Shown: piece after piece, positions 6,261-12,285 of the stretch
Position numbering within the stretch: the stretch's first letter is position 1
Layout: every line of letters begins with the position of its first letter
Source of the DNA: Candidatus Omnitrophota bacterium
GTDB lineage: Bacteria > Omnitrophota > Koll11 > JAHIPI01
Direction: 5' to 3'
Assembly: GCA_028718265.1 (NCBI GenBank)
Contig: JAQUMG010000031.1
Coordinates: 1 to 12,285, forward strand
DNA: 12,285 bases
The notes under the pieces: model-generated
Told to the model about the DNA's origin: nothing
Databases searched by the model: none
Seen by the model: the letters and a program-made list of their open reading frames with translations, nothing else
Translations under genes and position numbers: made by a program

Positions 6261-6356
6261 TTACCTAACAAATCTACCAATAGTATACTTTGTTAGGTAA
6301 TAAATGTCAAGGCCATTTACCTAACAAAATGTGAATTTAATCAACGTGTTAGGTAA
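6261..6356. promoter_or_regulatory. Operator array: two inverted pairs of a TTACCTAACA half-site
   Basis: Four copies of the half-site occur in alternating orientation: 6261-6270, 6291-6300 (inverted), 6317-6326, 6347-6356 (inverted). The first pair is a 12-base perfect inverted repeat (6261-6272 with 6289-6300); the second is 10 bases. Start-to-start distances are 30, 26 and 30 bases, near three helical turns. The first pair covers the promoter spacer and the start of the transcript; the second lies just upstream of the -35 box. This arrangement is typical of autoregulated toxin-antitoxin operons. Confidence 0.85.
6282..6310 (-). promoter_or_regulatory. Sigma-70 promoter of the nucleotidyltransferase operon
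   Basis: On the minus strand a perfect -35 box TTGACA (6310-6305) is separated by exactly 17 bases from TATACT (6287-6282), one mismatch from the -10 consensus. Transcription should begin near 6274-6276, giving a leader of about 25 bases before the ATG at 6249. One operator half-site (6291-6300) lies entirely within the spacer, so a bound protein would block RNA polymerase. Confidence 0.88.
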
Positions 6357-6360
6357 CCAT

Positions 6361-6388
6361 GGCGATCTTAGCCATATTAATTAACTGC
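6361..6388. repeat. Direct repeat, right copy
   Basis: This is the second copy of the repeat at 4994-5021, same orientation, 24 bases identical (6365-6388) and one mismatch over 28. It begins four bases after the outermost operator half-site, so the operon, its operators and the large palindrome lie between the two copies. Sequence to its right is unrelated to sequence right of the left copy. Confidence 0.9.
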
Positions 6389-6416
6389 CGGTTGAGGAAG
6401 GCAAGGGGAATACGTG

Positions 6417-6466
6417 AAAATTCCAAGCACCAAGCATCAAATTCCAAACAAGCACCAAATTCCAAT
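6417..6466. repeat. Degenerate AATTCCAA / AGCACCAA tract
   Basis: AAATTCCAA occurs three times (near 6418, 6439 and 6457) and AGCACCAA twice (6426, 6451), with irregular 18-21 base spacing. Tracts of this type are scattered through many uncultivated-bacterium genomes. The repeats are too short and irregular for a CRISPR array. The tract directly follows the stop that ends the DUF1016 fragment. Confidence 0.6.
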
Positions 6467-6469
6467 GAC

Positions 6470-6667
6470 CTAATGAATGAGTACGTTCTTAGTCCAGCCG
6501 AATTTGCGGGTCATGCGGGTGTAGAATTCACGCCCTAACATATCTTTGCAGCGTCCCATAATAACAAGATGCTTTGTCCAGCTAATTTCTCCAACCAATG
6601 GTTGGAGTTTTGCATTAGTGCTATATTCCAAATAAAACTGCCTCATATGCCAAAGGTTCTGATTGGA
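6470..6667 (-). pseudogene. DUF1016 (YhcG-type) nuclease remnant
   Basis: An uninterrupted frame of about 65 codons ends at TAG (6472-6470). It encodes NLWHMRQFYLEY, then LQPLVGEISWTKHLVIM, then GRCKDMLGREFYTRMTRKFG and WTKNVLIH. These blocks match, in order, the N-terminal region of DUF1016 proteins, PD-(D/E)XK-type nucleases usually of over 300 residues and common in defence loci. The catalytic C-terminal half is absent: after VLIH the reading runs into a stop and the AATTCCAA tract. The 5' end is also lost, with the terminator of the next gene close by. Codons for conserved residues are well preserved, so decay or truncation was recent. It is too short to be a working enzyme. Confidence 0.82.
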
Positions 6668-6700
6668 ACTTTTAAGGAAATATACCGGCCGGGCATGATC

Positions 6701-6731
6701 AAAAAAAATAGGTGCGGAAACTCTCGCACCT
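6701..6731 (-). terminator. Intrinsic terminator of the small secreted-protein gene
   Basis: A GC-rich seven-base stem (AGGTGCG at 6710-6716, CGCACCT at 6725-6731) with an eight-base loop is followed on the minus strand by TA and eight T residues (6708-6701). It sits 28 bases after the stop of the gene at 6760-6984. Confidence 0.92.
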
Positions 6732-6759
6732 TGCTAACACTTTCTGCACCGCAGCCTCG

Positions 6760-6984
6760 TTAGAATAAGCAGCTTTTGCGCTTATAGTTACTAAGGGGCT
6801 GACCGATACAGACAGTGCCGACCACATTATAGAAACTGCGGTCTTCGGACGTCGTGCTTACTTCGCACCTGCCGTATTTAGTCCGGGTGGACTGCTGGTA
6901 ACTGTCTGCGAATACCAGAGAAATCATGGTGCTTATTATAATCACCGATAGCAGGATAGCCGGGATTCTAACAGCATTCTTCAT
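6760..6984 (-). CDS. Small secreted Cys-containing protein
   Basis: The 74-residue product starts MKNAVRIPAILLSVIIISTM and continues to ISLVFADS. Basic N-terminus, hydrophobic core (residues 7-25) and a VFA-D junction make a signal peptide cleaved after residue 26, leaving about 48 exported residues. The mature part has three Cys (40, 59, 72), which might form one disulfide. The ribosome site AAAGGGGG is well placed before the ATG, and a strong terminator follows, so it is a stand-alone transcription unit. I do not recognise the family. The 250-base gap upstream contains its leader and promoter. It may be an envelope or secreted peptide; no link with the efflux genes can be shown. Confidence 0.72.
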   Translation of the reverse strand: MKNAVRIPAILLSVIIISTMISLVFADSYQQSTRTKYGRCEVSTTSEDRSFYNVVGTVCIGQPLSNYKRKSCLF

Positions 6985-7202
6985 AATTGCCCCCTTTCCC
7001 GTTTAAACGGCAAAAGTTAAATTGTCAGCTTCCGATGGTCATCTATCACCCCCTTCAGAGAGAAAGCTATCCGTAGAATTGAATACTTAAAGTTAAGGCT
7101 TGATTCGTGCGCGTGTTCGCTGGAAGAGAAGTAATACTATACTTCTTTATGAGGCAATTCTAGTATACCATACGAAATGCAGGACGACAATAGCAGGAGA
7201 GA
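6985..7202 (-). promoter_or_regulatory. Leader region with a mini-ORF and inverted repeats
   Basis: On the minus strand, before the secreted-protein gene, an 18-base mini-ORF (7042-7025, encoding MTIGS) has its own ribosome site, AAGGGGGTG. Then CCGTTTAAACGG (6999-7010) is a perfect 12-base palindrome just before the gene's ribosome site. Upstream, AGAAGTA (7127-7133) and TACTTCT (7140-7146) form an inverted repeat with a six-base spacer. I could not fix the promoter; no known riboswitch was recognised. Confidence 0.35.
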
Positions 7203-7222
7203 TAAAAACAGGGGATTTTCCC
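7203..7222 (-). terminator. Possible weak terminator of the efflux operon
   Basis: Read on the minus strand, GGGA-AAA-TCCC (7222-7212) is followed by CTGTTTTTA. The stem has only four base pairs, so this is a weak candidate. Its position, 17-36 bases after the stop of the ABC-2 permease gene, is right for the end of the operon. Confidence 0.3.
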
Positions 7223-7238
7223 GGCAGCATCTTTCTGA

Positions 7239-8042
7239 TTAACCCAGGTTCTCGGCGCTATAGCGTGCTGTGAGGCCGCTGCGAAGAGCATGGCGGTAAA
7301 CTCCCGTAAAAAACCGGTATGCCAAAACGATGTACCCGGCGGCAAGCAGGATGCCCCATAAAAGGGTGATGCCGGAGAACTTACTACCCGAAATTATCGC
7401 CCTTAATCCTTCGAATACATACGACGGCGGCAGGAGATGCGCGACAGACTGCATCCAGGGCGGAAGCGTCGAAAGCGGATACAACACCGCGGCAAACGGA
7501 GATAATAGCGCGGGAAGCGGCCAGATGAACCATTCCGACGCCGGGCCGAAACGCAGTACTAAGGCGCTCCCGAAAATACCGAGTGAAATACCGAAAAGAA
7601 AGAGTACCAGAAAAAACGGTACGATCGCCAAGCCGTAGATGATAAAGGATAAATTAAAGAACGGCACTGCGATAAAGAACATCACCGCAAGGCCTATTAT
7701 GCTCGTCAGGATACTTGAAATAACAAGGCCGGCTACATATTCCGACACTAAAAGCGGCGTGGCGAAGATATTGAGGAAATTGCGCGACCAGACGTCTTCG
7801 AAGAACGCCATAGTCACACCCTGCATGACGCGTATGCAGAAATCCCACAGAAGGACTGCTCCGAGGAGCGCCGGCACAAAATTAAATCCGGCAGGGGCCA
7901 TGGTATTGAGATATTTAGTGAGGAAGCCCCAGAGGATCATGTCAACTCCTATCCACGCGAATAGCGGAAAGACGCGCGAAAAGCTGCCGCGGATAAGGTA
8001 TAACTGGCGAAGTACGATAGCGAATGTGCGGTAAAAGGACAT
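7239..8042 (-). CDS. ABC-2 type transporter permease
   Basis: The 267-residue protein has about six membrane segments and the layout of ABC-2 permeases: a cytoplasmic amphipathic N-terminus (MSFYRTFAIVLRQLYLIRG), a first pair of spans (about 25-65), a cytosolic stretch with ...FFEDVWSRNFLNIFATPL, two spans (about 100-150), then PLSTLPPWMQSVAHLLPPSY (near 190-209, the typical external reentrant-like segment with the conserved P-x-W/LPP pattern) and a last span at about 222-245. The ATG follows the stop of the ATPase gene after one base (TAACATG), so they are translationally coupled and form one exporter, probably as a dimer of each. The substrate is unknown; drugs, lipids or polysaccharides are typical. 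Confidence 0.88.
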   Translation of the reverse strand: MSFYRTFAIVLRQLYLIRGSFSRVFPLFAWIGVDMILWGFLTKYLNTMAPAGFNFVPALLGAVLLWDFCIRVMQGVTMAFFEDVWSRNFLNIFATPLLVSEYVAGLVISSILTSIIGLAVMFFIAVPFFNLSFIIYGLAIVPFFLVLFLFGISLGIFGSALVLRFGPASEWFIWPLPALLSPFAAVLYPLSTLPPWMQSVAHLLPPSYVFEGLRAIISGSKFSGITLLWGILLAAGYIVLAYRFFTGVYRHALRSGLTARYSAENLG

Positions 8043-8043
8043 G

Positions 8044-8787
8044 TTATCCTGCCCCCAGCGTAAGCGGCTCCCGCGCCACGGCTATGAAAAGTTCTTCAAG
8101 TGTCTTTTTGCCGTGCTCTGCCGGCAAAGTCTTGGGGTTTCCCTCGAGCAGCATCTTACCGTGCGACAGAAAAAGCACGCGGTCGCATATATCCTCTACC
8201 TCGTACATATTGTGAGATGTCCAGAGCACTCCGCCCTCTCCCTTTACGGCATATTCGCGTATCTTGGTGCGGACCTCGTGCGCTGAGGAAGGATCAAGCG
8301 ACGCCGTGGGTTCATCCAGCAAAAGAAGATGCGGGTCATTGAGCATTGCCTTAGCCAGGCCTGCGCGCGTCTGTTCGCCCGAAGAAAGAATGCCGCACTT
8401 TTTGTTTCTGAATGCCTCCAGGTCAAATTGCCGGAGGAGCCCGTCGATGCGCTTTGAGAGGTTTTTCACTCCGTACAAACGGCCGAAGATACGCAGGTTC
8501 TCGGATACGGTCAGGTTTCCGGGCAGGGGGGCATAAACGGCAGTGAAATTCGTATGGCTTATTGCCTGCGAGCGGTGCGAGGCAAGGTCTATGCCTTCGA
8601 TATTGACGGTGCCGGCGTCCTGTTCAAGGACACCGAGTATGATGTTTATGGTGGTCGTTTTTCCCGCGCCGTTCGGGCCGAGAAGCCCGACGATCTCATT
8701 ACGGTCTACGTAGAAAGAGACACCGTCCACAGCGATAATATCGCCGTATGTTTTGCCAAGTTTCGTGACTGAGAGTATTTTCTCCAT
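8044..8787 (-). CDS. ABC transporter ATP-binding protein (ABC-2 partner)
   Basis: The 247-residue ATPase has Walker A GPNGAGKT (37-44), signature LSSGEQ (134-139), Walker B LLLLDEP (154-160), D-loop SLD (163-165) and the H-loop SHN (His192). It powers the ABC-2 permease encoded immediately downstream. In place of the usual Q-loop Gln, the segment reads VYAPLPGNLTVSEN (84-97), as in a subgroup of ABC-2 ATPases with an LP...LTV pattern. The gene begins five bases after the MacB stop and ends one base before the permease start. Placement in the same operon as MacAB-TolC suggests either a second exporter for the same substrate or a combined machine. Confidence 0.93.
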   Translation of the reverse strand: MEKILSVTKLGKTYGDIIAVDGVSFYVDRNEIVGLLGPNGAGKTTTINIILGVLEQDAGTVNIEGIDLASHRSQAISHTNFTAVYAPLPGNLTVSENLRIFGRLYGVKNLSKRIDGLLRQFDLEAFRNKKCGILSSGEQTRAGLAKAMLNDPHLLLLDEPTASLDPSSAHEVRTKIREYAVKGEGGVLWTSHNMYEVEDICDRVLFLSHGKMLLEGNPKTLPAEHGKKTLEELFIAVAREPLTLGAG

Positions 8788-8792
8788 GTATA

Positions 8793-10763
8793 TTACTCGT
8801 ATCTCAGTGCTTCTATAGGATCAAGGCGTGAAGCCTGTTTTGCGGGCCACAGGCCGAACACTACGCCCACTACTAATGAAAAAGTTGTCGCGAGTATTAT
8901 GGAAAAAGATGATATTTTTATCGTCCACCCGGCAAGCAGACTGATGAGCATGGATATGCCGCTTCCCAGTATAACGCCGCCTATGCCTCCGAGCAGCGAC
9001 AGGAGCACTGCTTCTATCAGAAATTGTATCATGATATCATAATCATTCGCTCCTATGGCTTTGCGCAGTCCTATTTCGCGCGTGCGCTCAGTCACGGAGA
9101 CAAGCATGATATTCATGATCCCTATACCGCCGACGAGGAGCGAGATGGCCGCAATGGACCCTAATAAAAGAGACATCGTCTTAGTCGTCGCCTCGAGCGT
9201 CTTTTTTATGTCGGACATATCGCGTATCTGAAAAGAATCCTGCTCGTCTTCAGTCGTAAGGTGGTGCTCTTTTATGATGAGTTTTGTCATGGCATCCATG
9301 AGCGGCTGCACGTCCTCGGGGCCGGCCGCTTCCACATAAATAGTGTCGATGTAATCCTTCCCGAATAATCTGTACATGGCTGTCGTCACAGGCACGAGAA
9401 CCATGTCATCCTGATCGTGAAATGAATTTGCGCCCTTGGCCGGGAGCACGCCGATGACCCTGAAATTTATAAGATTTATCTTTATTATTTCTCCTACCGG
9501 ATTGGCATCGCCGAAAAGTTCCTGTACCACTGTCGTACCGAGTAACGCGACTTTTTGCCGCATCTTTATCTGTTCCTCGTCGAAGAATTTCCCTATTTCA
9601 GGTACATAGGCGCGCATTTCGCCGTAATCGGCGCCGACACCCTCTACACGCGTATTCCAGTTTTTGTTGCCGTATACGAGCTGTCCGCGGCCGGAAACAG
9701 AAGCGCTTACCCGCTTTACTCCTTCGGGAAGTTTCTTTATGTCTTCGACATCCTCGAAAGTAAATCGCGTAACGGTACCTGCCTCCATCGCGACTCCATG
9801 CACGCGGGCAGAACCGGGTCGTACAACCAGAAGATTGGACCCTAATGAGGCAAGCTGCGCCTCAATAGAAACTTTAGCGCCTTCACCTACCGCTAACATG
9901 GCGATAACGGAGGCGACGCCGATGAGTATACCTAAGATCGATAACGCCGAGCGCATTTTATGTGCCACCATAGCAGAAGCGGCCTGCCTGAAATAATCCA
10001 GAAATTCTATTCCGCTCGTATGGTGCACGGCCTTTCCGGATACTTTTTCCGCGGCGGCTTCAACGGGAGGACATTCGATATTTTTCTTCCTCGCAGCGAC
10101 AAGCTCGTCGGAGATAATACGGCCGTCGCGCATGGTGATGATCCTTTTGGCGTGTTCCGCGATCTCTTTTTCATGGGTAACGACAATGAGGGTCTTACCT
10201 TCTCTATTAAGGCATCCCAGTATGTTGATTATCTCTTCCTTGCTTCTGGAATCAAGGTTGCCTGTCGGCTCGTCCGCCATAATAATCAAAGGCTCGTTCA
10301 CGAGTGCTCTTGCTATAGCCACGCGCTGCTGCTGCCCTCCTGAAAGCTCGCCGGGCCTGTGCGTTTCGCGGTCCTTCAGGCCGACGATCTCTATCTTTTT
10401 TTTGGCAAGTTCTTTTAAGTGACGTTTGCCGGCGTAGATCAGCGGCAGCTCCGCGTTTTCAAGAGCGGTCATCCGCGCCAGAAGATGAAACTGCTGAAAC
10501 ACAAAACCTACAGTCCTGTTCCTGATCGCTGCCAGATCATCGTCGGACAACGTGGTCATTTCTCTGCCTTCAAGGGCATAGGATCCCGAGTCCGGCCTGT
10601 CCAGAAGGCCCAATATGTGCATGATGGTGGATTTTCCCGAGCCGGAAGCTCCCATAATAGCTACAAATTCGCCCGGCAAAATCCTGAGCGAAACATCGTC
10701 GAGGGCCTTCACGTCCACTTTGCCCATGTGATATGTCTTGGAAATATTTTTCAGTTCTATCAT
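8793..10763 (-). CDS. macB: MacB-type ABC exporter, fused ATPase and permease
   Basis: The 656-residue protein joins an N-terminal ATPase to a FtsX-type permease, as in MacB (about 650 residues). ATPase: Walker [10 protein letters not shown] (38-46), Q-loop Gln90, signature LSGGQQQR (140-147), Walker B IIMADEP (160-166), H-loop His197. A linker (220-260) leads to TM1 (about 272-292), a large periplasmic domain (about 295-525), then TM2 (531-553), TM3 (580-610) and TM4 (619-640), ending [10 protein letters not shown], a typical MacB tail. The mechanism in this family is mechanotransmission: ATP hydrolysis drives periplasmic movements that push substrate through the adaptor and TolC channel. 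It follows the MacA-like gene by 15 bases. Substrate may be a peptide, macrolide or lipid; the sequence does not decide. Confidence 0.95.
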   Translation of the reverse strand: MIELKNISKTYHMGKVDVKALDDVSLRILPGEFVAIMGASGSGKSTIMHILGLLDRPDSGSYALEGREMTTLSDDDLAAIRNRTVGFVFQQFHLLARMTALENAELPLIYAGKRHLKELAKKKIEIVGLKDRETHRPGELSGGQQQRVAIARALVNEPLIIMADEPTGNLDSRSKEEIINILGCLNREGKTLIVVTHEKEIAEHAKRIITMRDGRIISDELVAARKKNIECPPVEAAAEKVSGKAVHHTSGIEFLDYFRQAASAMVAHKMRSALSILGILIGVASVIAMLAVGEGAKVSIEAQLASLGSNLLVVRPGSARVHGVAMEAGTVTRFTFEDVEDIKKLPEGVKRVSASVSGRGQLVYGNKNWNTRVEGVGADYGEMRAYVPEIGKFFDEEQIKMRQKVALLGTTVVQELFGDANPVGEIIKINLINFRVIGVLPAKGANSFHDQDDMVLVPVTTAMYRLFGKDYIDTIYVEAAGPEDVQPLMDAMTKLIIKEHHLTTEDEQDSFQIRDMSDIKKTLEATTKTMSLLLGSIAAISLLVGGIGIMNIMLVSVTERTREIGLRKAIGANDYDIMIQFLIEAVLLSLLGGIGGVILGSGISMLISLLAGWTIKISSFSIILATTFSLVVGVVFGLWPAKQASRLDPIEALRYE

Positions 10764-10778
10764 ACAGTTTTCTTCGAC

Positions 10779-11744
10779 TTACTTTTTCTGCCGGTTCCGG
10801 GAAGGCATAAAAGGATTTGTTCCCGTATTACTTGTGGGAAGGGTATATTTCTTTTCTTTTACCAATATCGTATCATTTGCAGTTATGCCGTCGATTATTT
10901 CCACGTTTTTGTCACCGGATATACCCAGCTTGACCGGCTGTTTTCTTCCTTCCTTGTCGCCGGGGGATCGTTTCACCATAACATAAGGTTCGGTTTTCTC
11001 ATCGGCTACGGCTGTCGCCGGTAAAATAAGAGCATCACTCTTGCTGCTTTCTATGAAATCTATGGTCGCGTTCATCCCCGAGCGGAAGAAATGCGGCACG
11101 TCCTCCGGTAAAAGATCCGCCTTGTAGATGGTGACGTTGTTAACGGTTTCGGATTCATAATATATGTGTTCTACTTTTGCTTTTATCCTGGTCTCGGGGT
11201 AGGCATCAAGACTTATAACGGCATTTTGCCCCTCACTTACCTTGCCGATATCCGTTTCGTCCACCTGCGCCCGCGCGATCAGATGATCCGACAGCACAAT
11301 AACCGCCTCACTTGTAGTAACGGTCTGGCCCGGCTGGGTCGTTGCCACTATTACATCGCCGTCTATGGGGGAAATCAATGCGATGGGTTTGTACACTTCT
11401 TCCCAGTATTTCAGGACATCTGCTCCCTGGCCGCGCGCCGCGTCCAGAAGCGCCGCCCGCTCCGTCGAGCTCATCCACGCCAGAGTCTGGCCCACTTTGA
11501 CTTTTTCACCTTCCTTGACGAGGATCTCATCCACTCTGCCGTTGACCGGCGGCTTTACTTCAAGCCGGTTTTTTGGCAGCACCGTACCCGTAGTAGAAAT
11601 TATATTCTCGATAGCGCCCACGACAGGTTTTATCTCCACTACGATCATGCCGTTCTCGGATTTGACGGGTTTCATCTTCATATAGAAAAAAGCGGCGACG
11701 GCTAAAGCGATTAAAATTGCATAAATTATTTTTTTATTGCGCAT
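10779..11744 (-). CDS. macA: MacA-like periplasmic adaptor (membrane fusion protein)
   Basis: The 321-residue protein has an N-terminal membrane anchor (5-22, no lipobox), two half-lipoyl segments (VNGRVDEILVKEGEKVKVG, 67-85, and SPIDGDVIVATTQPGQTV, 125-142), a beta-barrel domain (about 155-235), and a membrane-proximal C-terminal domain containing LPATAVADE (241-249). It links MacB in the inner membrane to a TolC-like channel. Oddly, only about 30 residues (91-119) lie between the lipoyl halves, whereas E. coli MacA has a long coiled-coil hairpin there that meets TolC; total length is about 50 residues shorter than E. coli MacA. The start lies inside the last 11 bases of the TolC-like gene and has AAAGGAGA upstream at a long spacing. 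Function by context is firm; mode of docking is uncertain. Confidence 0.9.
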   Translation of the reverse strand: MRNKKIIYAILIALAVAAFFYMKMKPVKSENGMIVVEIKPVVGAIENIISTTGTVLPKNRLEVKPPVNGRVDEILVKEGEKVKVGQTLAWMSSTERAALLDAARGQGADVLKYWEEVYKPIALISPIDGDVIVATTQPGQTVTTSEAVIVLSDHLIARAQVDETDIGKVSEGQNAVISLDAYPETRIKAKVEHIYYESETVNNVTIYKADLLPEDVPHFFRSGMNATIDFIESSKSDALILPATAVADEKTEPYVMVKRSPGDKEGRKQPVKLGISGDKNVEIIDGITANDTILVKEKKYTLPTSNTGTNPFMPSRNRQKK

Positions 11745-12285
11745 ATTCTAAGGTCTCTCCTTTCGCCTGAATCCAGTTTGCCTCCGAAATCAAAGCGCTC
11801 GCTTCGGCATTCAGGTAAGCCTTTTTGGCGTTGACCAGATCGTTCTGTATGATAATCCAGTTATCAAAACTTATAAAACCGGTGGAATACTGCGCTTCCG
11901 ATATCTTCGCGCGCACCTCGGTTGCGTTGAGTATCTGGGCATTTACGCCGACGTTCTCTATGGAATCCCGTAACGACGCCCAGGTTTGTTCAAGATTCAC
12001 GATAGCCGTGTTCCTTGTGCTTTCCTCGTCGGCCATTGCCTTTTTATAAGTCGCCTCTGCTTCCGACAGCTGGGCGAGTTTGAGCCCGCCTTCAAATATC
12101 GGCATGCTCAGGGCCGCGCCGAAGTTCCATTGATTATTCTGAGGCGCCCAGCTTTTGCCTGATCTGGAGGCGCCGGCATTCCCTGTAATTTCAGGAAGGA
12201 AACTGCCTATCGCAGACTTTTTGGAAAAAAGCGCCGCATTTTTCACGGCGGTTGCCGCCAATATGGAGGGATTCGTCTTGATGAT
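11734..12285 (-). CDS. TolC-like outer-membrane efflux protein, 5' end cut by window edge
   Basis: The frame is open from the stop at 11734 to the right edge (184 codons), so only the C-terminal part is seen and the true start lies outside; the TTG at 12261 is just an internal codon in NPSILAATAVKN. The pattern of the outer-membrane efflux family is clear: a helix ending in a short strand (FLPEITGNAGASRSG), a central strand region (NQWNFGAALSMPIFEGG), long helices with heptad-like Ala/Leu/Glu (KLAQLSEAEATYKKAMADEE onward), and a final NDLVNAKKAYLNAEASALIS helix. It forms the trimeric exit duct for the MacAB pump. It overlaps the MacA-like gene by 11 bases and is first in the visible operon order. 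A TolC homologue is near certain; the exact subfamily is open. Confidence 0.9.
   Translation of the reverse strand: MIKTNPSILAATAVKNAALFSKKSAIGSFLPEITGNAGASRSGKSWAPQNNQWNFGAALSMPIFEGGLKLAQLSEAEATYKKAMADEESTRNTAIVNLEQTWASLRDSIENVGVNAQILNATEVRAKISEAQYSTGFISFDNWIIIQNDLVNAKKAYLNAEASALISEANWIQAKGETLEYAQ

Noticed and set aside
6261..6356. Inverted ACCTAAC / GTTAGGT boxes fit the integron attC core consensus (RYYYAAC ... GTTRRRY)
   Set aside because: Each pair spans only about 40 bases, too short for attC, and the boxes sit exactly over a promoter with regular spacing, so operators explain them better.
6417..6466. Short CRISPR array
   Set aside because: Repeat units are only 8-9 bases with 18-21 base irregular periods and no cas genes nearby.
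6985..7100. Cyclic-di-GMP type riboswitch before the secreted-protein gene
   Set aside because: Some GG-rich fragments looked similar, but the conserved core and paired stems of that class are not present.
7160..7345. 61-codon minus-strand frame overlapping the end of the ABC-2 permease
   Set aside because: It is out of frame with and largely inside the conserved permease gene, and its product shows no recognisable pattern.
7639..8772. Plus-strand frames opposite the ABC-2 permease and ATPase genes
   Set aside because: Shadows of conserved transporter genes; no ribosome sites or recognisable domains.
9555..11024. Long plus-strand open frames opposite macB and macA
   Set aside because: They lie antisense to strongly conserved MacB and MacA domains, lack ribosome sites and give composition-biased, unrecognisable proteins.

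Overview
All genes in this window are read from the minus strand. The organism is probably an uncultivated Gram-negative bacterium: there is a TolC-type outer-membrane channel gene, good AGGAGG-type ribosome sites and a near-consensus sigma-70 promoter. The overall style (small NTF2-like membrane-anchored proteins, AT-rich defence genes, degenerate AATTCCAA tracts) recalls candidate phyla such as Omnitrophota, but that placement is a guess. No tRNA, rRNA, CRISPR array or recognisable intact transposase was seen.

Left edge (1-755): two small membrane-anchored proteins in tandem. The downstream one runs off the window.

Defence-like block (853-4867): an AT-rich pair encodes a ParB/Srx-fold protein and a D12-class DNA adenine methyltransferase, overlapping by ATGA. 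After an intergenic stretch with two intrinsic terminators comes a compact restriction-modification operon: a DpnA-like beta-class adenine methyltransferase followed, with a 13-base overlap, by a MutH/Sau3AI-like endonuclease. GATC or a related site is the likely target.

Repeat-flanked nucleotidyltransferase unit (4994-6388): a small basic protein and a nucleotidyltransferase-fold protein (toxin-antitoxin-like) form a two-gene operon. Its promoter (TTGACA, 17 bases, TATACT) carries four copies of a TTACCTAACA half-site as two inverted pairs. A 191-base imperfect palindrome lies downstream. The unit is bracketed by a 24-base exact direct repeat, 1,367 bases apart, so it looks like a discrete module that was inserted or exchanged. 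This is the most novel-looking part of the window.

Remnant and small gene (6389-7238): an AATTCCAA-rich tract cuts off a DUF1016 (YhcG-type) nuclease fragment. Then comes a strong terminator serving a 74-residue secreted Cys-containing protein with a long leader.

Efflux operon (7239-12285): in transcription order, a TolC-like outer-membrane protein (cut by the right edge), a MacA-like adaptor with an unusually short hairpin, a full MacB, then a second ABC exporter made of a separate ATPase and an ABC-2 permease. Gaps are 1-15 bases or overlaps, so this is one transcription unit. It probably exports a peptide, lipid or antibiotic-like substrate from the periplasm or inner membrane.
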